64,000 bases of DNA from Mesotaenium endlicherianum (GCA_009602735.1 WELA01009551.1:62001-126000), one strand, 5' to 3'; shown: positions 15,992-26,300, numbered from the stretch's first letter. The notes: generated by a model from the sequence alone, not told the origin. A program made the numbers and translations.

Positions 15992-16750
15992 TTAAGCTGT
16001 TGGATAGTTGCGATAGCGTCTGAGTGCCGCTTCCATGGCATCGTATACTTGTTGTTTCAGAGACAGGATATCTCGCATGGTAAGTCCAGCTACAGGAATT
16101 TCTTCCAGGAAAACAACGCGGCTTGGTCCCGGTGTGAGTTCAAAGATGCTGCGGTAATGCAGGCGGTCAACGGTATCTACCAGTAAAATGGGCTTGATGG
16201 GTGTGGCGGTTTCAATAGCGATGCGAAAAGCGCCATCGAAAAAATTTTTCAAAGGATTACCTGTTTCGTTGAAAGTGCCTTCAGGAAAAATAAAGATGGA
16301 AATGCCATGCCGTAATGCCGCTTTGAGCGCCCGAACACTCCTGGCCCTTGTTTCTGCATTGCTGCGATTAACCAGGATCACAGCAGCGCGATAGATCCAC
16401 CCGAATACCGGTATCCTTGTCATGTCAGCTTTACCCAATACCCTGATCGGTTGGTGAGCAATCAGTACCAGGGGCGGAATATCCATATAAGAAATATGGT
16501 TGGCCACGAAGATGTATTGCTTTTGCCAGTTATGTGGCGCTTCATAGATCTCGCGGTGTTGTACGCCAATGAGAAAGTACCAGATCTTTCCCCAGATCAT
16601 GCAGAGTGCATAAATGATGTTACCACCGCGGATCTTTCCCAACAGTAATGCGAGCAATACCAACGGGAAAATAAGAAGCATCAGTATAATAAAAAGCAGG
16701 AGCGCATAAATACAATACAGGTATTGCAGGAGACGTAACAGTCTTTTCAT
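15992..16750 (-). CDS. plsC: 1-acyl-sn-glycerol-3-phosphate acyltransferase
   Basis: A 252-residue membrane enzyme that acylates lysophosphatidic acid to phosphatidic acid. A long N-terminal hydrophobic stretch (residues 10-40) anchors it. The catalytic H-x4-D is in NHISYMD near residue 85, and the substrate-binding FPEGTFNETG near residue 155; VILVNRSN lies between. Its length and motif spacing fit the PlsC family. It is followed by priA after 28 bp. Confidence 0.9.
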   Translation of the reverse strand: MKRLLRLLQYLYCIYALLLFIILMLLIFPLVLLALLLGKIRGGNIIYALCMIWGKIWYFLIGVQHREIYEAPHNWQKQYIFVANHISYMDIPPLVLIAHQPIRVLGKADMTRIPVFGWIYRAAVILVNRSNAETRARSVRALKAALRHGISIFIFPEGTFNETGNPLKNFFDGAFRIAIETATPIKPILLVDTVDRLHYRSIFELTPGPSRVVFLEEIPVAGLTMRDILSLKQQVYDAMEAALRRYRNYPTA

Positions 16751-16774
16751 TGGCCTAACTTAAGTAAAAACCAA

Positions 16775-16812
16775 CAAAAAAGCCCGCCTTCGCTAAAGCT
16801 ACGGCGGACTTG
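16775..16812 (-). terminator. intrinsic terminator after the 43-residue membrane protein gene
   Basis: On the minus strand AAGTCCGCC pairs with GGCGGGCTT around an inner GTAGC/GCGA stem, followed by TTTTTTG. Confidence 0.8.
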
Positions 16813-16842
16813 TCAGGTATTTAAAAAATATTGCGGAACGAA

Positions 16843-16974
16843 TCAGGCAACATTTTTTATTTCTTTCTTAGCCAGTAACAGGGCGAATACGCCGATACAG
16901 GCAATAAGACCAATAACCAGTAATGTACCTTCATTGGTTACATCCAGGGTTGATTGTGCTGCTAACAAATTCAT
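16843..16974 (-). CDS. 43-residue single-span membrane protein
   Basis: A short frame, ATG at 16974 and TGA at 16843-16845. The product has a short polar N-terminus (MNLLAAQSTLDVTNEG), one hydrophobic helix (LLVIGLIACIGVFALLLA) and a basic tail (KKEIKNVA). A -7-like CAACTTTG is upstream (17009-17016) and a strong terminator lies 31 bp downstream, which together support a real transcription unit. It sits between the Amt genes and plsC. I do not recognise the family; function unknown. Confidence 0.6.
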   Translation of the reverse strand: MNLLAAQSTLDVTNEGTLLVIGLIACIGVFALLLAKKEIKNVA

Positions 16975-17302
16975 GGTTTGATTTTTTATTTGTAATAAAA
17001 GAACACCACAAAGTTGAACCAAAAAAGCACAACTTTTACATAGTGCGCCTGCACAGAATCGATGGGTTATGCAATATGAAAAATGATAATAAATGTTTTG
17101 GGCTGACTATCGGGCCTGTTTAAAACAGCAGATGGCCTGAGAAGTTTTTTTTGTTGAAAAAACTAAAACGAATGAGGGTGGGGTTAGCAAAAAAAGCGGG
17201 TTTGTACGGAAGCCTGTTTTTTCAAAAAAAGAGTAAAAAATTTTGAAAAAATTTTCCACAAGGCTGCGTAAAGCCCCTAAAATGGGCTTTTTGGGGAAAA
17301 AG
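16975..17302. other. non-coding stretch upstream of the small membrane protein
   Basis: No gene is supported. It contains the -7-like box for the 43-residue gene at 17009-17016. A small hairpin, AAAGCCC/GGGCTTT with a 7-nt loop (17270-17290), is followed by TT and GGGG. The middle part (17140-17260) is A- and T-rich without clear structure. Confidence 0.5.
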
Positions 17303-17336
17303 AAGGGGCACCATGCTAGGATGATGCCCCCTTTTT
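17303..17336. terminator. terminator downstream of the amt gene at 17385
   Basis: The arms GGGGCACCAT and ATGATGCCCC (one G-T pair) enclose GCTAGG. T-runs flank it on both strands (TTCTTTTT on the minus strand, CTTTTT on the plus strand). Confidence 0.8.
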
Positions 17337-17384
17337 GCCTGTCATTTATCTCAAAAAATGTGGCCGTTTGTAAAGGCGGAATGA

Positions 17385-18944
17385 TTAATCCTGCACATGA
17401 TATGCAGAGCTGCCATGCTCAAACAAATCAAGACCGGGGCCTGTTTCCGCTTCAGGCTCTACACGTAATTTCCATGGATAGGGCAGCTTATTGACGATCA
17501 GCATGAGTACGATGGCTACCAGGAATGTAGCGATGGTTATGACTGCACTTCCGATCAATTGTGCTTTGAATACATCCCATCCGCCACCATAGAACAATCC
17601 TTTTACGGGAGCAGAATTATCGGCTCCTGTGGGTCCGGTTGCACCATATTTACCACAGGCAAACAAGCCCAGTGACAGAGTACCCCAGATGCCGGCAATG
17701 CCATGCACCGGAACGGCGCCAACAGGATCATCGATACGAAGCTGTTCTAGTAAAAGGGTTCCGTAGTAAACTACTGCACCTGCAATAAGACCGATAAAAA
17801 TGGCGCCGAGGGGCGACACCCAATAGCAGGGGCAGGTAATGGCAACAAGACCAGCGAGCAAACCATTGATGGTGAAAGGGAGGTCGTATTTGCCTTTGTT
17901 AGGGCCAAAGTACAGGGGTAGCAGCATGGCTGTTAATGAACCTGCGCAAGCCGCAAGTGTGGTATTGGTTGCAATACGACCGATACCATCGGCATCCATA
18001 CCAGATAAAGTACTACCGGGGTTAAAACCATACCAGCCGAACCAGAGAATGAATGCACCCACAGCAGCTAATGGAAGGCTGTGTGCAGGAGGCAGGCCTC
18101 CTTTTTCTTTGTCGTCTCTTTTAAAAATGCGACCGATACGCGGACCCAATACCAGTGCACCAGCCAATGAGATCACACCACCGATGGTATGCACTACGGT
18201 TGAGCCTGCAAAATCGCGGAATCCCTGACCCAATGAGGGTAAGAAATTACCAGTGCTGCCCATCATTGCCAGCCAGCCATCGGGGCCCCATGCCCAGTGA
18301 CCAATGATGGGATAGATGAAACCGGTTACACCAATGCTGTAGAGGATATCGCCCCTGAAGCTGGTGCGGCCGATCATCGCGCCTGAAGTAATGGTAGAAG
18401 TGGTATCGGCGAATGCAAACTGGAATATCCAGTGTGCGAGGATGGGTACGCCCGTGGTTTCATAAGTGGCCGGAACGCCCGACAGGAAGAACCAGTTCTT
18501 CCCTATAAAACCATTACCATGACTGAACATGAAAGCATAACCAATGGCCCAGAAGAGGATACCGCAAATAGCAGTATCGAAAATACATTCGAGTAACACA
18601 TTGACGGTTTCTTTGGTTCTTGCAAAACCGGCTTCGAGCATTACGAAACCAGCCTGCATACCAAATACCAGGAATGCTGCCACCAGTGTCCACACGGTGT
18701 TGATCGAATTCATGATAGATGTTTCGTGGGCCGAATATGTTTCCGCTGCTTTGGCAGGTGTTGCCAGTATGCCCGGTAAAACTTTCATAACGGCAAGCAC
18801 GACCAATAAGCCGAGGATCTTTCCGGCGAAAAGGGTGATTCCAATTCTCCATCGATCGGCTTTTGAAAGTGTGAGTGTGGCGGGGGAAGCATTAGGTTTC
18901 CTTTTGCCCAGTTGCTTTAGCGTAGATAATGTGCTTGAAAACAT
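17385..18944 (-). CDS. amt: ammonium transporter with long N-terminal extension
   Basis: A 519-residue Amt/Rh family channel for ammonium in the inner membrane. The two pore histidines are in STVVHTIGGV and VPVHGIAGIWG. The first core helix carries MLEAGFARTKE, the form seen in one Amt subgroup. Before the core lies an unusual extension of about 75 residues: a basic, Ser-rich start, a hydrophobic segment (ITLFAGKILGLLVVLAVMKV) and ATPAKAAE, which resembles a signal-peptidase site. The upstream TTG at 18977 is open in frame, but ATG at 18944 is preferred. The porin gene ends 63 bp before it and is probably co-transcribed. Confidence 0.92.
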   Translation of the reverse strand: MFSSTLSTLKQLGKRKPNASPATLTLSKADRWRIGITLFAGKILGLLVVLAVMKVLPGILATPAKAAETYSAHETSIMNSINTVWTLVAAFLVFGMQAGFVMLEAGFARTKETVNVLLECIFDTAICGILFWAIGYAFMFSHGNGFIGKNWFFLSGVPATYETTGVPILAHWIFQFAFADTTSTITSGAMIGRTSFRGDILYSIGVTGFIYPIIGHWAWGPDGWLAMMGSTGNFLPSLGQGFRDFAGSTVVHTIGGVISLAGALVLGPRIGRIFKRDDKEKGGLPPAHSLPLAAVGAFILWFGWYGFNPGSTLSGMDADGIGRIATNTTLAACAGSLTAMLLPLYFGPNKGKYDLPFTINGLLAGLVAITCPCYWVSPLGAIFIGLIAGAVVYYGTLLLEQLRIDDPVGAVPVHGIAGIWGTLSLGLFACGKYGATGPTGADNSAPVKGLFYGGGWDVFKAQLIGSAVITIATFLVAIVLMLIVNKLPYPWKLRVEPEAETGPGLDLFEHGSSAYHVQD

Positions 18945-19007
18945 GGCGTAGGGGTTTGAAGATGATGAATATTGCAAATTCAGCAGGATAGGGTATTATA
19001 AGTGCAG

Positions 19008-20072
19008 TTAGAATTTATAAACAGCAGCCAGGATAAAACTGGCATCGGTTTTGGTTGCGGCCCCGGAACCTTTAAAAAAGGTATTGTCCTTCGCATTGTC
19101 GAGCCTGAATTCAGGAATGATGGTCAGGTTGTCTAAATGAATATTGCCCGAGAGGGTTGTTTGAAAAATGCTGGTACCCACGCCTGCAACCGATTTTTTG
19201 TCGTCGAAATATTCGCCGCGTAATGTGAAGCCGAACTTGCTGGTGGGATCGTAATTAAAATAAAGTGCATTGCTGGACCAGCTTTTATTGGTACCTGCTA
19301 TTTTAACGGTCTTAACAGTACCATCGTAGTTGATGCCGAACTTTGAACTGACCACACCATTCAGTACCAGGTCGAATTGACTGAAGCCGTCGCCGCCCTG
19401 GAAATTGAGGAAGGCCTTGAGTTTGTCGTCCTTCGTACCTGTGCTGAACTGCGCCAGCGCTACTTGGGAAGGGGAAGTGGTAGTAGAATTGTCGGTAGGG
19501 TTTGCTACACCAATCATGATGGCGCTTTTTCCGCCAAGCGAGATATCGGCTTTAAGACCCGTATGGAAGAATGGCCCGTAAGAGAATCCATAGCTCATGC
19601 TATAGTTACGGTTAGCGTAAGCATCGAGCAATTCATAACCCACATGGGTAGCCCATTTACCGATGGTGAACTTGATAGCAGAAGAAGGTGCATAACTGAG
19701 GTATGCCTGTTTGATGACTGCCAGTGTGAGGAAACCATTTTTGCCGGGTGACTGTCCGTCGTTGTACGAAAATTCTTCTGCTCTTCTGCCAAACCCGAGG
19801 TCGGCAGTAGCAGCGATCTTGCCGAAAGAATGATCTGCCCTTACAGAAGCCATCCCCAGTTCGAAAGAGTTTTTTGAATTGGTAAAACTCGTGAGGCTGT
19901 TGGTGGGATTGGCTACCGAAGCAGGTGCATCATTAAAGTCGTACCGGTAATAGGCATCCACTGAATAGGTGAAAGTGGTTGCCGGGGCTGCTTTTTTGGT
20001 AGTGTCAGTTTGCGCATGCAGCGCAGCCATGCTTAAAAATCCGCATCCGAGTGTCGAAATTTTCTTTAACAT
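19008..20072 (-). CDS. BBP2-type outer-membrane beta-barrel porin
   Basis: A 354-residue outer-membrane protein. A signal peptide is clear (residues 1-20, ending MAALHAQ). The mature part consists of alternating amphipathic strands with the aromatic C-terminal residue typical of barrels (LAAVYKF). Segments such as SVDAYYRYDFNDAP, GKWATHVGYELLDAYANRNYSMSYGFSYGPFFHTG and FRLDNAKDN point to the putative beta-barrel porin-2 (OmpL-like) family. It lies between two ammonium transporter genes on one strand, which suggests it admits ammonium or a small nitrogen compound through the outer membrane; this is inference. Confidence 0.82.
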   Translation of the reverse strand: MLKKISTLGCGFLSMAALHAQTDTTKKAAPATTFTYSVDAYYRYDFNDAPASVANPTNSLTSFTNSKNSFELGMASVRADHSFGKIAATADLGFGRRAEEFSYNDGQSPGKNGFLTLAVIKQAYLSYAPSSAIKFTIGKWATHVGYELLDAYANRNYSMSYGFSYGPFFHTGLKADISLGGKSAIMIGVANPTDNSTTTSPSQVALAQFSTGTKDDKLKAFLNFQGGDGFSQFDLVLNGVVSSKFGINYDGTVKTVKIAGTNKSWSSNALYFNYDPTSKFGFTLRGEYFDDKKSVAGVGTSIFQTTLSGNIHLDNLTIIPEFRLDNAKDNTFFKGSGAATKTDASFILAAVYKF

Positions 20073-20093
20073 TGTCTTGGTTTTATGATTAAC

Positions 20094-20147
20094 AAAGGGT
20101 ACAGCCGTTCAACTTGGTCAGAAGTTCAACATAAGGCTGTACCTTTT
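20094..20147. other. long hairpin in the leader of the porin gene
   Basis: Outer arms AAAGGGTACAGCC/GGCTGTACCTTTT form a 13-bp stem. Inside it GTTCAACTT and AAGTTCAAC form a second stem with one mismatch. It is 22 bp upstream of the porin ATG on the minus strand. The T-run suits the plus strand (TTTTTTA), where no gene ends, so a simple terminator role is doubtful. Confidence 0.55.
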
Positions 20148-20189
20148 TTATGGTACACCATTCAAAAGCAATCAGCAAAAGAAAATGCA

Positions 20190-20223
20190 GTTGTACCACA
20201 CCCGGTCAGAGATGTAGTACAAC
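20190..20223. other. second hairpin between amt and porin genes
   Basis: Perfect 7-bp arms GTTGTAC and GTACAAC with a 20-nt loop, just past the stop of the amt gene at 20232. No T-run follows. Confidence 0.4.
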
Positions 20224-20231
20224 TTAGTATG

Positions 20232-21623
20232 TTAGAACTGTTCATCCAGCAGGGTTTCTTTGATGTTCCCATTTTCATGGACCAACAAAGTTCCTTGCAG
20301 GTATTTTTCATCGTGCTGGGTAGCGTCCAGTCCCAGTTGTTCTTCCACAGTGCTTACCCTCAACGGCAGGATGAAATTGATGAATTTGAAAAGAAGGAAG
20401 GAAACGGTGAAACTGTACGCAACCACGATCAACAGTGCTTTCACTTGTGTAAAAAAGAATGCAGCGTTTCCATAAAATAGACCATCATTACCGCCACTGT
20501 TTACGGTTTTGGTAGCGAAGACCCCGGTGAGGAGCATACCAACCATACCGCCCAGTCCATGACAGGGGAATACATCGAGGGTATCATCCAGACTTGATTT
20601 GCTTTTATAATAAACTGCAAGATTGGAAATCAGTGCAGCAACAAAGCCGATGAAAATACTTTGTGGGATGGCAACAAAGCCCGCAGCCGGTGTAATGGCT
20701 ACCAACCCTACTACTGCGCCGATACAGAATCCGAGTACAGAAGGCTTTTTGCCACGCACTACATCAAAGAACATCCAGGCCAGTCCGGCGGAAGCCGCTG
20801 CTGTATTGGTAGTGGCAAATGCAGATACGGCGAGTGCATTGGCTGCTCCTGCAGATCCGGCATTGAACCCGAACCATCCGAACCAAAGCAAACCGGTTCC
20901 GATGAGTACATAAGGGATATTGGCAGGAGGAATTTCTTTGTGTTCAATATGCACCTGGCGACGTTTCAATACGAGTGCACCGGCCAGCGCTGCACATCCG
21001 GCAGAGATATGCACTACGGTACCACCTGCGAAATCCAGTGTGCCCATCTTAAAGAGGAACCCGTCAGGGTGCCATGTCCAGTGTGCGATCGGTGCATATA
21101 CCAAGAGGCTGAACAGCACAATGAACAAAGTATAAGAAGTGAAACGGATACGCTCTGCTACCGCGCCTACTACCAATCCGGGTGTAATGATGGCGAACAT
21201 CAATTGAAACAATGCAAACAAGGTGAGCGGAATAGTAGGTGTAAGGCTCCAGGGGGCACCTGATGCTACACCTTTGAAGAAAAGGTGTGTCATGGGATTA
21301 CCGATGAAGCCGCCGATCGACTGGCCAAAACAAAGACTATAGCCAACCACTACCCAAATAATACTTACCACACCTGCAGCTACCACGCTCTTGATCATGG
21401 TTGACAGCACGTTTTTCCTGTGTACCATACCACCGTAAAAGAATGCAAGGGCAGGTGTCATTAAGAATACCAGGGCCGTTGCCACGATGATCCAGGTAAT
21501 GTCGGCCGCGTTGTATTTACCGGTACCATCGAACAGGTTAAACGATGGCACAAAGATGGCCCCCAAGGCTACCAGAGCCAATATTGCGAAGGGCGCGATT
21601 TGTTGTAAAGTAATTTTTTTCAT
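20232..21623 (-). CDS. amt: ammonium transporter
   Basis: A 463-residue second Amt channel, distinct from the one at 17385. It carries the classical FFYGGMVHRKN in the first core helix and the pore histidines in GGTVVHISAGC and FPCHGLGGMVG. The N-terminal hydrophobic segment (APFAILALVALGAIFVPS) is a signal peptide or first helix. ATG at 21623 (MKKITLQQ) is preferred over the in-frame start 33 bp upstream. The C-terminal tail (LGLDATQHDEKYLQGTLLVH) is the cytoplasmic end. No glnK/PII gene is adjacent. Confidence 0.95.
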   Translation of the reverse strand: MKKITLQQIAPFAILALVALGAIFVPSFNLFDGTGKYNAADITWIIVATALVFLMTPALAFFYGGMVHRKNVLSTMIKSVVAAGVVSIIWVVVGYSLCFGQSIGGFIGNPMTHLFFKGVASGAPWSLTPTIPLTLFALFQLMFAIITPGLVVGAVAERIRFTSYTLFIVLFSLLVYAPIAHWTWHPDGFLFKMGTLDFAGGTVVHISAGCAALAGALVLKRRQVHIEHKEIPPANIPYVLIGTGLLWFGWFGFNAGSAGAANALAVSAFATTNTAAASAGLAWMFFDVVRGKKPSVLGFCIGAVVGLVAITPAAGFVAIPQSIFIGFVAALISNLAVYYKSKSSLDDTLDVFPCHGLGGMVGMLLTGVFATKTVNSGGNDGLFYGNAAFFFTQVKALLIVVAYSFTVSFLLFKFINFILPLRVSTVEEQLGLDATQHDEKYLQGTLLVHENGNIKETLLDEQF

Positions 21624-21713
21624 GGTTGAGATAAATGACATTAAGAAAAAAATCAATTAATGATTATAAAGCTAAAGTATGAAGTTTTTCTTATTATTTT
21701 ACATTAATTGCTA

Positions 21714-21734
21714 ACATTTAATATTATTTAATGT
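21714..21734. promoter_or_regulatory. imperfect palindrome upstream of amt
   Basis: ACATTTAAT and ATTTAATGT flank ATT in a very AT-rich stretch about 90 bp upstream of the amt start. It could be a regulator site, but AT-rich palindromes arise easily by chance. Confidence 0.25.
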
Positions 21735-21811
21735 ATATGTCCGTTTAATTGAAAAATGTTTAAATTGGAAATGACGATTAAATTATTTGATGGGAGAGAA
21801 AATTAGAACAC

Positions 21812-21843
21812 AAAAAAGCCCGTTTGATTTCTCAAACAGGCTT
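21812..21843 (-). terminator. intrinsic terminator of gltBD
   Basis: On the minus strand AAGCCTGTTT pairs with AAACGGGCTT (one G-T pair), followed by TTTTTG. It separates gltD from the amt gene, so the latter needs its own promoter. Confidence 0.8.
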
Positions 21844-21868
21844 AGCGAGGGTTAACTATACATATATA

Positions 21869-23341
21869 CTAAACACTAATAAGACAGCTTTCATCCTTCT
21901 TTTCGAGCATAGAAAATCCCATAATGTATTCATCTACTTTACGGGCGCATTCCCGGCCTTCACTGATGGCCCATACCACGAGCGATTGACCGCGACGCAT
22001 ATCTCCGGCGGTGAAAATCTTGGGAATATTGGTCTGGAAGGCTTTTTCACTGGCTTTTACATTGCCTCTTTCATCCAACTCTACACCCAGTTCCTCTACC
22101 AGGCCCTCATGCTGCGGGTGCACAAAGCCCATGGCCAGAAGGGCAAGCTCACAGGGTATCTCCCTTTCGCTTCCGGCTACTTCCACGAATTTAGCCGGGC
22201 GGCCATCTTCCGAAAACTTCCATTCCAGGTCTACGATCTGCAATGATTTCAACTGGTCCTTTTCATCGCCGATAAAGGCTTTGGTAGCAATGGCCCACTG
22301 GCGGTTAGCGCCTTCCTCATGCGAAGAAGAGGTTTTCAGCGTCATAGGATAAGTAGGCCATGGCATGAAAGCGGTTCTGGATTCGGGCGGCTTGGGCAGC
22401 AATTCGAACTGGGTTACAGAAACGGCCCCATGCCTGTTGGAAGTGCCCACACAGTCACTGCCGGTATCGCCACCGCCAATGACTACCACATGCTTCTTAC
22501 CTGCCAGTATATCGTCGCCTTCAACAGGTAACTTGCTTATTCTTTTATTCTGTTGTTTCAGGAATTCCATGGCGAAGTGTACACCTTTCAGTTCCCTGCC
22601 TGGGATAGGAAGGTTCCTGGGAATGGTAGACCCGCCTGCCAGTACAATGGCATGGTATTCCCTCAGCAGGTCGTTGATGCTGATGTTCACACCCACATTA
22701 GCATTGCATTTGAACACCACACCTTCTTCTTCCATGAGTTTAACCCTTCTTTCCACTACCCATTTTTCGAGTTTGAAATCCGGTATACCATAACGCAGCA
22801 GTCCGCCTGGCGCATCATCCCTTTCAAAAACGGTCACGGAATGTCCTGCATAGTTCAGTTGCGCTGCAGCAGCCAGTCCGGCGGGGCCAGAACCAACTAC
22901 CGCTACTTTCTTGCCTGTTCTCAGGTTGGGTTTGCGTGATTTTACAAAACCTTTATCAAAAGCAATTTCAATGATATGTTTTTCAATCTCCTCGATGGTA
23001 ACAGGTGGTTGGTTGATGCCCAGCACACAAGCGCTTTCGCAGGGAGCCGGACAAATACGTCCTGTGAATTCGGGGAAGTTGTTGGTAGAGATCAGTATCT
23101 CATAAGCTTCTTCCCAGTTCTTCCTGTAAACAGCGTCGTTGAATTCAGGTATGATATTACCCAGCGGACATCCGCTGTGGCAAAAAGGAACGCCGCAGTT
23201 CATACATCTTGCTGCCTGTTGGTTCAGTTTCTGTTCGGGCAGGCGGTCAACAAACTCGTTATAATCGCCCAGCCTTTCACGCACGTTACGCTTGGTTGGC
23301 AGTTCTCTTGTAAATTCCAAAAATCCGGTTGGTTTACCCAT
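21869..23341 (-). CDS. gltD: glutamate synthase small subunit
   Basis: A 490-residue flavoprotein that passes electrons from NADPH to the large subunit. The N-terminal iron-sulfur ligands are CMNCGVPFCHSGCPLGN and CPAPCESACVLGI (about residues 40-110). The FAD site is VAVVGSGPAGLAAAAQL near 147, and the NADPH site VVVIGGGDTGSDCVG near 288. The C-terminal TAGDMRRGQSLVVWAI closes the fold. It follows gltB after 51 bp in one operon. Confidence 0.96.
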   Translation of the reverse strand: MGKPTGFLEFTRELPTKRNVRERLGDYNEFVDRLPEQKLNQQAARCMNCGVPFCHSGCPLGNIIPEFNDAVYRKNWEEAYEILISTNNFPEFTGRICPAPCESACVLGINQPPVTIEEIEKHIIEIAFDKGFVKSRKPNLRTGKKVAVVGSGPAGLAAAAQLNYAGHSVTVFERDDAPGGLLRYGIPDFKLEKWVVERRVKLMEEEGVVFKCNANVGVNISINDLLREYHAIVLAGGSTIPRNLPIPGRELKGVHFAMEFLKQQNKRISKLPVEGDDILAGKKHVVVIGGGDTGSDCVGTSNRHGAVSVTQFELLPKPPESRTAFMPWPTYPMTLKTSSSHEEGANRQWAIATKAFIGDEKDQLKSLQIVDLEWKFSEDGRPAKFVEVAGSEREIPCELALLAMGFVHPQHEGLVEELGVELDERGNVKASEKAFQTNIPKIFTAGDMRRGQSLVVWAISEGRECARKVDEYIMGFSMLEKKDESCLISV

Positions 23342-23392
23342 ACATTCTATTTTGCGTTCGCTACAACCCTTACGGGTATTGCGACAAGGTTC

Positions 23393-26300
23393 TTAAAGTT
23401 GTTGTGTGGCTGTTTCCTGTTTCAGTTGCAGCGCTTTCTTGTAATCTCTGGGGAATACCTTGATGAAATTCTTCAACTGGTTTTCAAAATCATCCAGGAT
23501 GAATCGCGCCACGGTACTGCCCGTATGCGCATAATGCCTGGTGATCATGTCGTTGAGGAAGCCGATATCGTTGATGCTTACCGGATCGAGGTCTACCATC
23601 TCCTTGTTGCAGAGCTCGGCAAAATTGCCCTGTACATCGTACACGTAAGCAATACCGCCACTCATGCCCGCTGCAAAATTGCGGCCTGTATTACCCAGGA
23701 TAACAGCATGTCCGCCCGTCATGTATTCACAACCGTGGTCACCCACACCTTCCACCACCACATTGGCGCCGGAATTCCTTACGGCAAAGCGTTCTCCCGC
23801 TTTTCCACGGATAAAAGCTTCACCCGATGTAGCGCCGTAGAAGGCAACATTACCAATGATGATGTTTTCTTCCGGTACGAATGAAGCGCTCTTATGCGGA
23901 TACACCACCAGTCTCGCTCCACTCAGGCCTTTACCGAAATAGTCGTTCGCATCGCCTTCCAACTCGAGGGTTACCCCTTTGGTATTGAAGGCGCCGAAAC
24001 TTTGTCCGGCTGTACCGGTGAAGTTGAAATGGATAGTATCATCAGGTAAACCTTCTGCCTTGTATTTTTTGGTGATCTCGTTCGAAAGAATGGTACCGGC
24101 CGTACGGTCTGTATTCTTAATAGGGAAAGAAGCTACCACTGTTTGTCCGTTGTCTATGGCTGGCTTGGCCGCTTTGAGCAGTTTCCAGTCGAGCACTTCG
24201 GTTAAACCATGATCCTGTGCTTCCTGCTGATACAATCCGGTGTACAAAGAAGTAGGTTCTTTGTACAGAACAGGAGAAAGATCCAGCTTGCTGTATTTCC
24301 AGTGTTTGATATCATCCCTTACTTCCAGGTCATCTACCTGGCCGATCATTTCATTCACAGTTCTGTAACCCAGTTCAGCCATAAGCTCCCTCAATTCCTG
24401 TGTGATGAATTTGAAGAAGTTTACCACATGATCGGGATCGCCGGTGAAACGCTTACGCAGTTCGGCGTCTTGTGTGGCTACGCCAACAGGACAAGTATTC
24501 ATGTGACACTTGCGCATCATGATACATCCTTCCACGACCAGCGCCGCAGTGGCCACACCCCATTCTTCAGCGCCCAGCAAAGCAGCGATGGCAATATCGC
24601 GGCCGGTTTTCATTTGTCCGTCTGCCTGCACTACGATCCTGCTGCGCAATTTATTTTTCACCAATGTCTGGTGTGTTTCGGCCAGTCCTAATTCCCAGGG
24701 CAGTCCCGCATGTTTGATAGAACTGATGGGAGAGGCGCCGGTACCGCCGTCGAAACCGGAGATCAATACCACATCGGCCTTTGCTTTGGCTACGCCTGCG
24801 GCAATGGTACCAACGCCGGCTTTGGATACCAGCTTCACATTGATGCGCGCTGCACGGTTGGAATTTTTCAGGTCGAAGATTAACTGCGCCAGGTCTTCAA
24901 TAGAATAAATATCGTGGTGCGGCGGGGGAGAGATCAATCCCACACCCGGCGTTGCGTGTCTTGTTCTGCCGATCCAGTCGTCAACTTTATGACCGGGTAA
25001 CTGTCCGCCTTCACCCGGCTTTGCACCCTGCGCCATTTTGATCTGCAATTCATCTGCCTCGGTAAGATAGTAACTGGTTACGCCAAACCTGGCCGATGCT
25101 ACCTGCTTAATCGCAGAACGCATAGAGTCGCCGTTGGCCAATTGCTGGTAACGGATATCATCTTCTCCACCCTCACCGGTATTGCTTTTGCCGCCTAAAC
25201 GGTTCATGGCAATGGCCAGTGTGGTATGTGCTTCCCAGGAGATAGAACCGAAGGACATAGCACCCGTAGCAAAACGTTTATAAATGTTTTCTGCCGGTTC
25301 TACTTCTTCAATTGAAATAGAAGGACGGTTACGCTTGAAACGGAACTGGCTGCGCAACGTGCAGGCTTTCTCGCCCTGGTCGTTCACCAGCTTGGAATAT
25401 TTTTTGAACGTATTGTAATCGTTCATCTTGGTTGCATACTGCAAGAGGTGTATCGTCTGCGGATTGAACAGGTGAAACTCTCCCTTGCGTTTCCACTGGT
25501 ACACACCGCCAACAGACAACCGGTTTACGGCGCTGTCGGTCTTGCTGAAAGCGAACTGGTGCTTGGCCAGTGTTTCTTTGGCAATCTCATCGAGTCCCAT
25601 GCCTTCAATGCGTGAAGTGGCGCCGCTGAAATAAGTATCCACCACTTTTTTATTAAGGCCGATGATCTCGAATATCTGTGCACCCTGATAAGATTGCAGT
25701 GTTGAGATACCCATTTTAGAAAACACTTTCAGCAATCCTTCATTCACTGCTTTGATGTAATTCTTTTTGAGGTGCTCTACATCCAGTTCCGTATCTAACT
25801 GGCCATTCAATTTCATATCGCGGATAGAAGAAAGCGCGAGATAAGGATTGATGGCTGTAGCGCCGAACCCGATGAGACAAGCGAAATGGTGCACTTCCCA
25901 TACATCGCCCGCTTCTACTATAATACCAACCTGTGTGCGGTAACCTTTTCTGATGAGGTGGTGATGCACAGCAGCGGTAGCCAGTAAGGAAGGAATAGGT
26001 GCGTGGTCAGAATCGATGGCCCTGTCGGTAAGGATGATCACTTCAAAACCATCTTCCACTGCATCCACTGCATAACGGCAGAGGCGGTCAAGTCCCGCTT
26101 TCAGCGATCCCGGTTTGCCATCGGCCCTGAAATAAGTTTGCAGGGTCTTTGCCTGGAAGATACCCGTATCGATACTCCTGATCTTTTCAAGTTCGTGGTT
26201 GCTGAGTACGGGTTGTTTGAGTGCCACACTGTGACAAGCCAATGGATCTTCGTTCAACAGGCTTCCGGTACTTCCTGCGAAAGTAGCCAGCGACATTACC

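Noticed and set aside
22976-23884. 302-codon open frame antisense to gltD and gltB
   Set aside because: It spans the reverse of two strongly supported genes; antisense open frames are common at this base composition.
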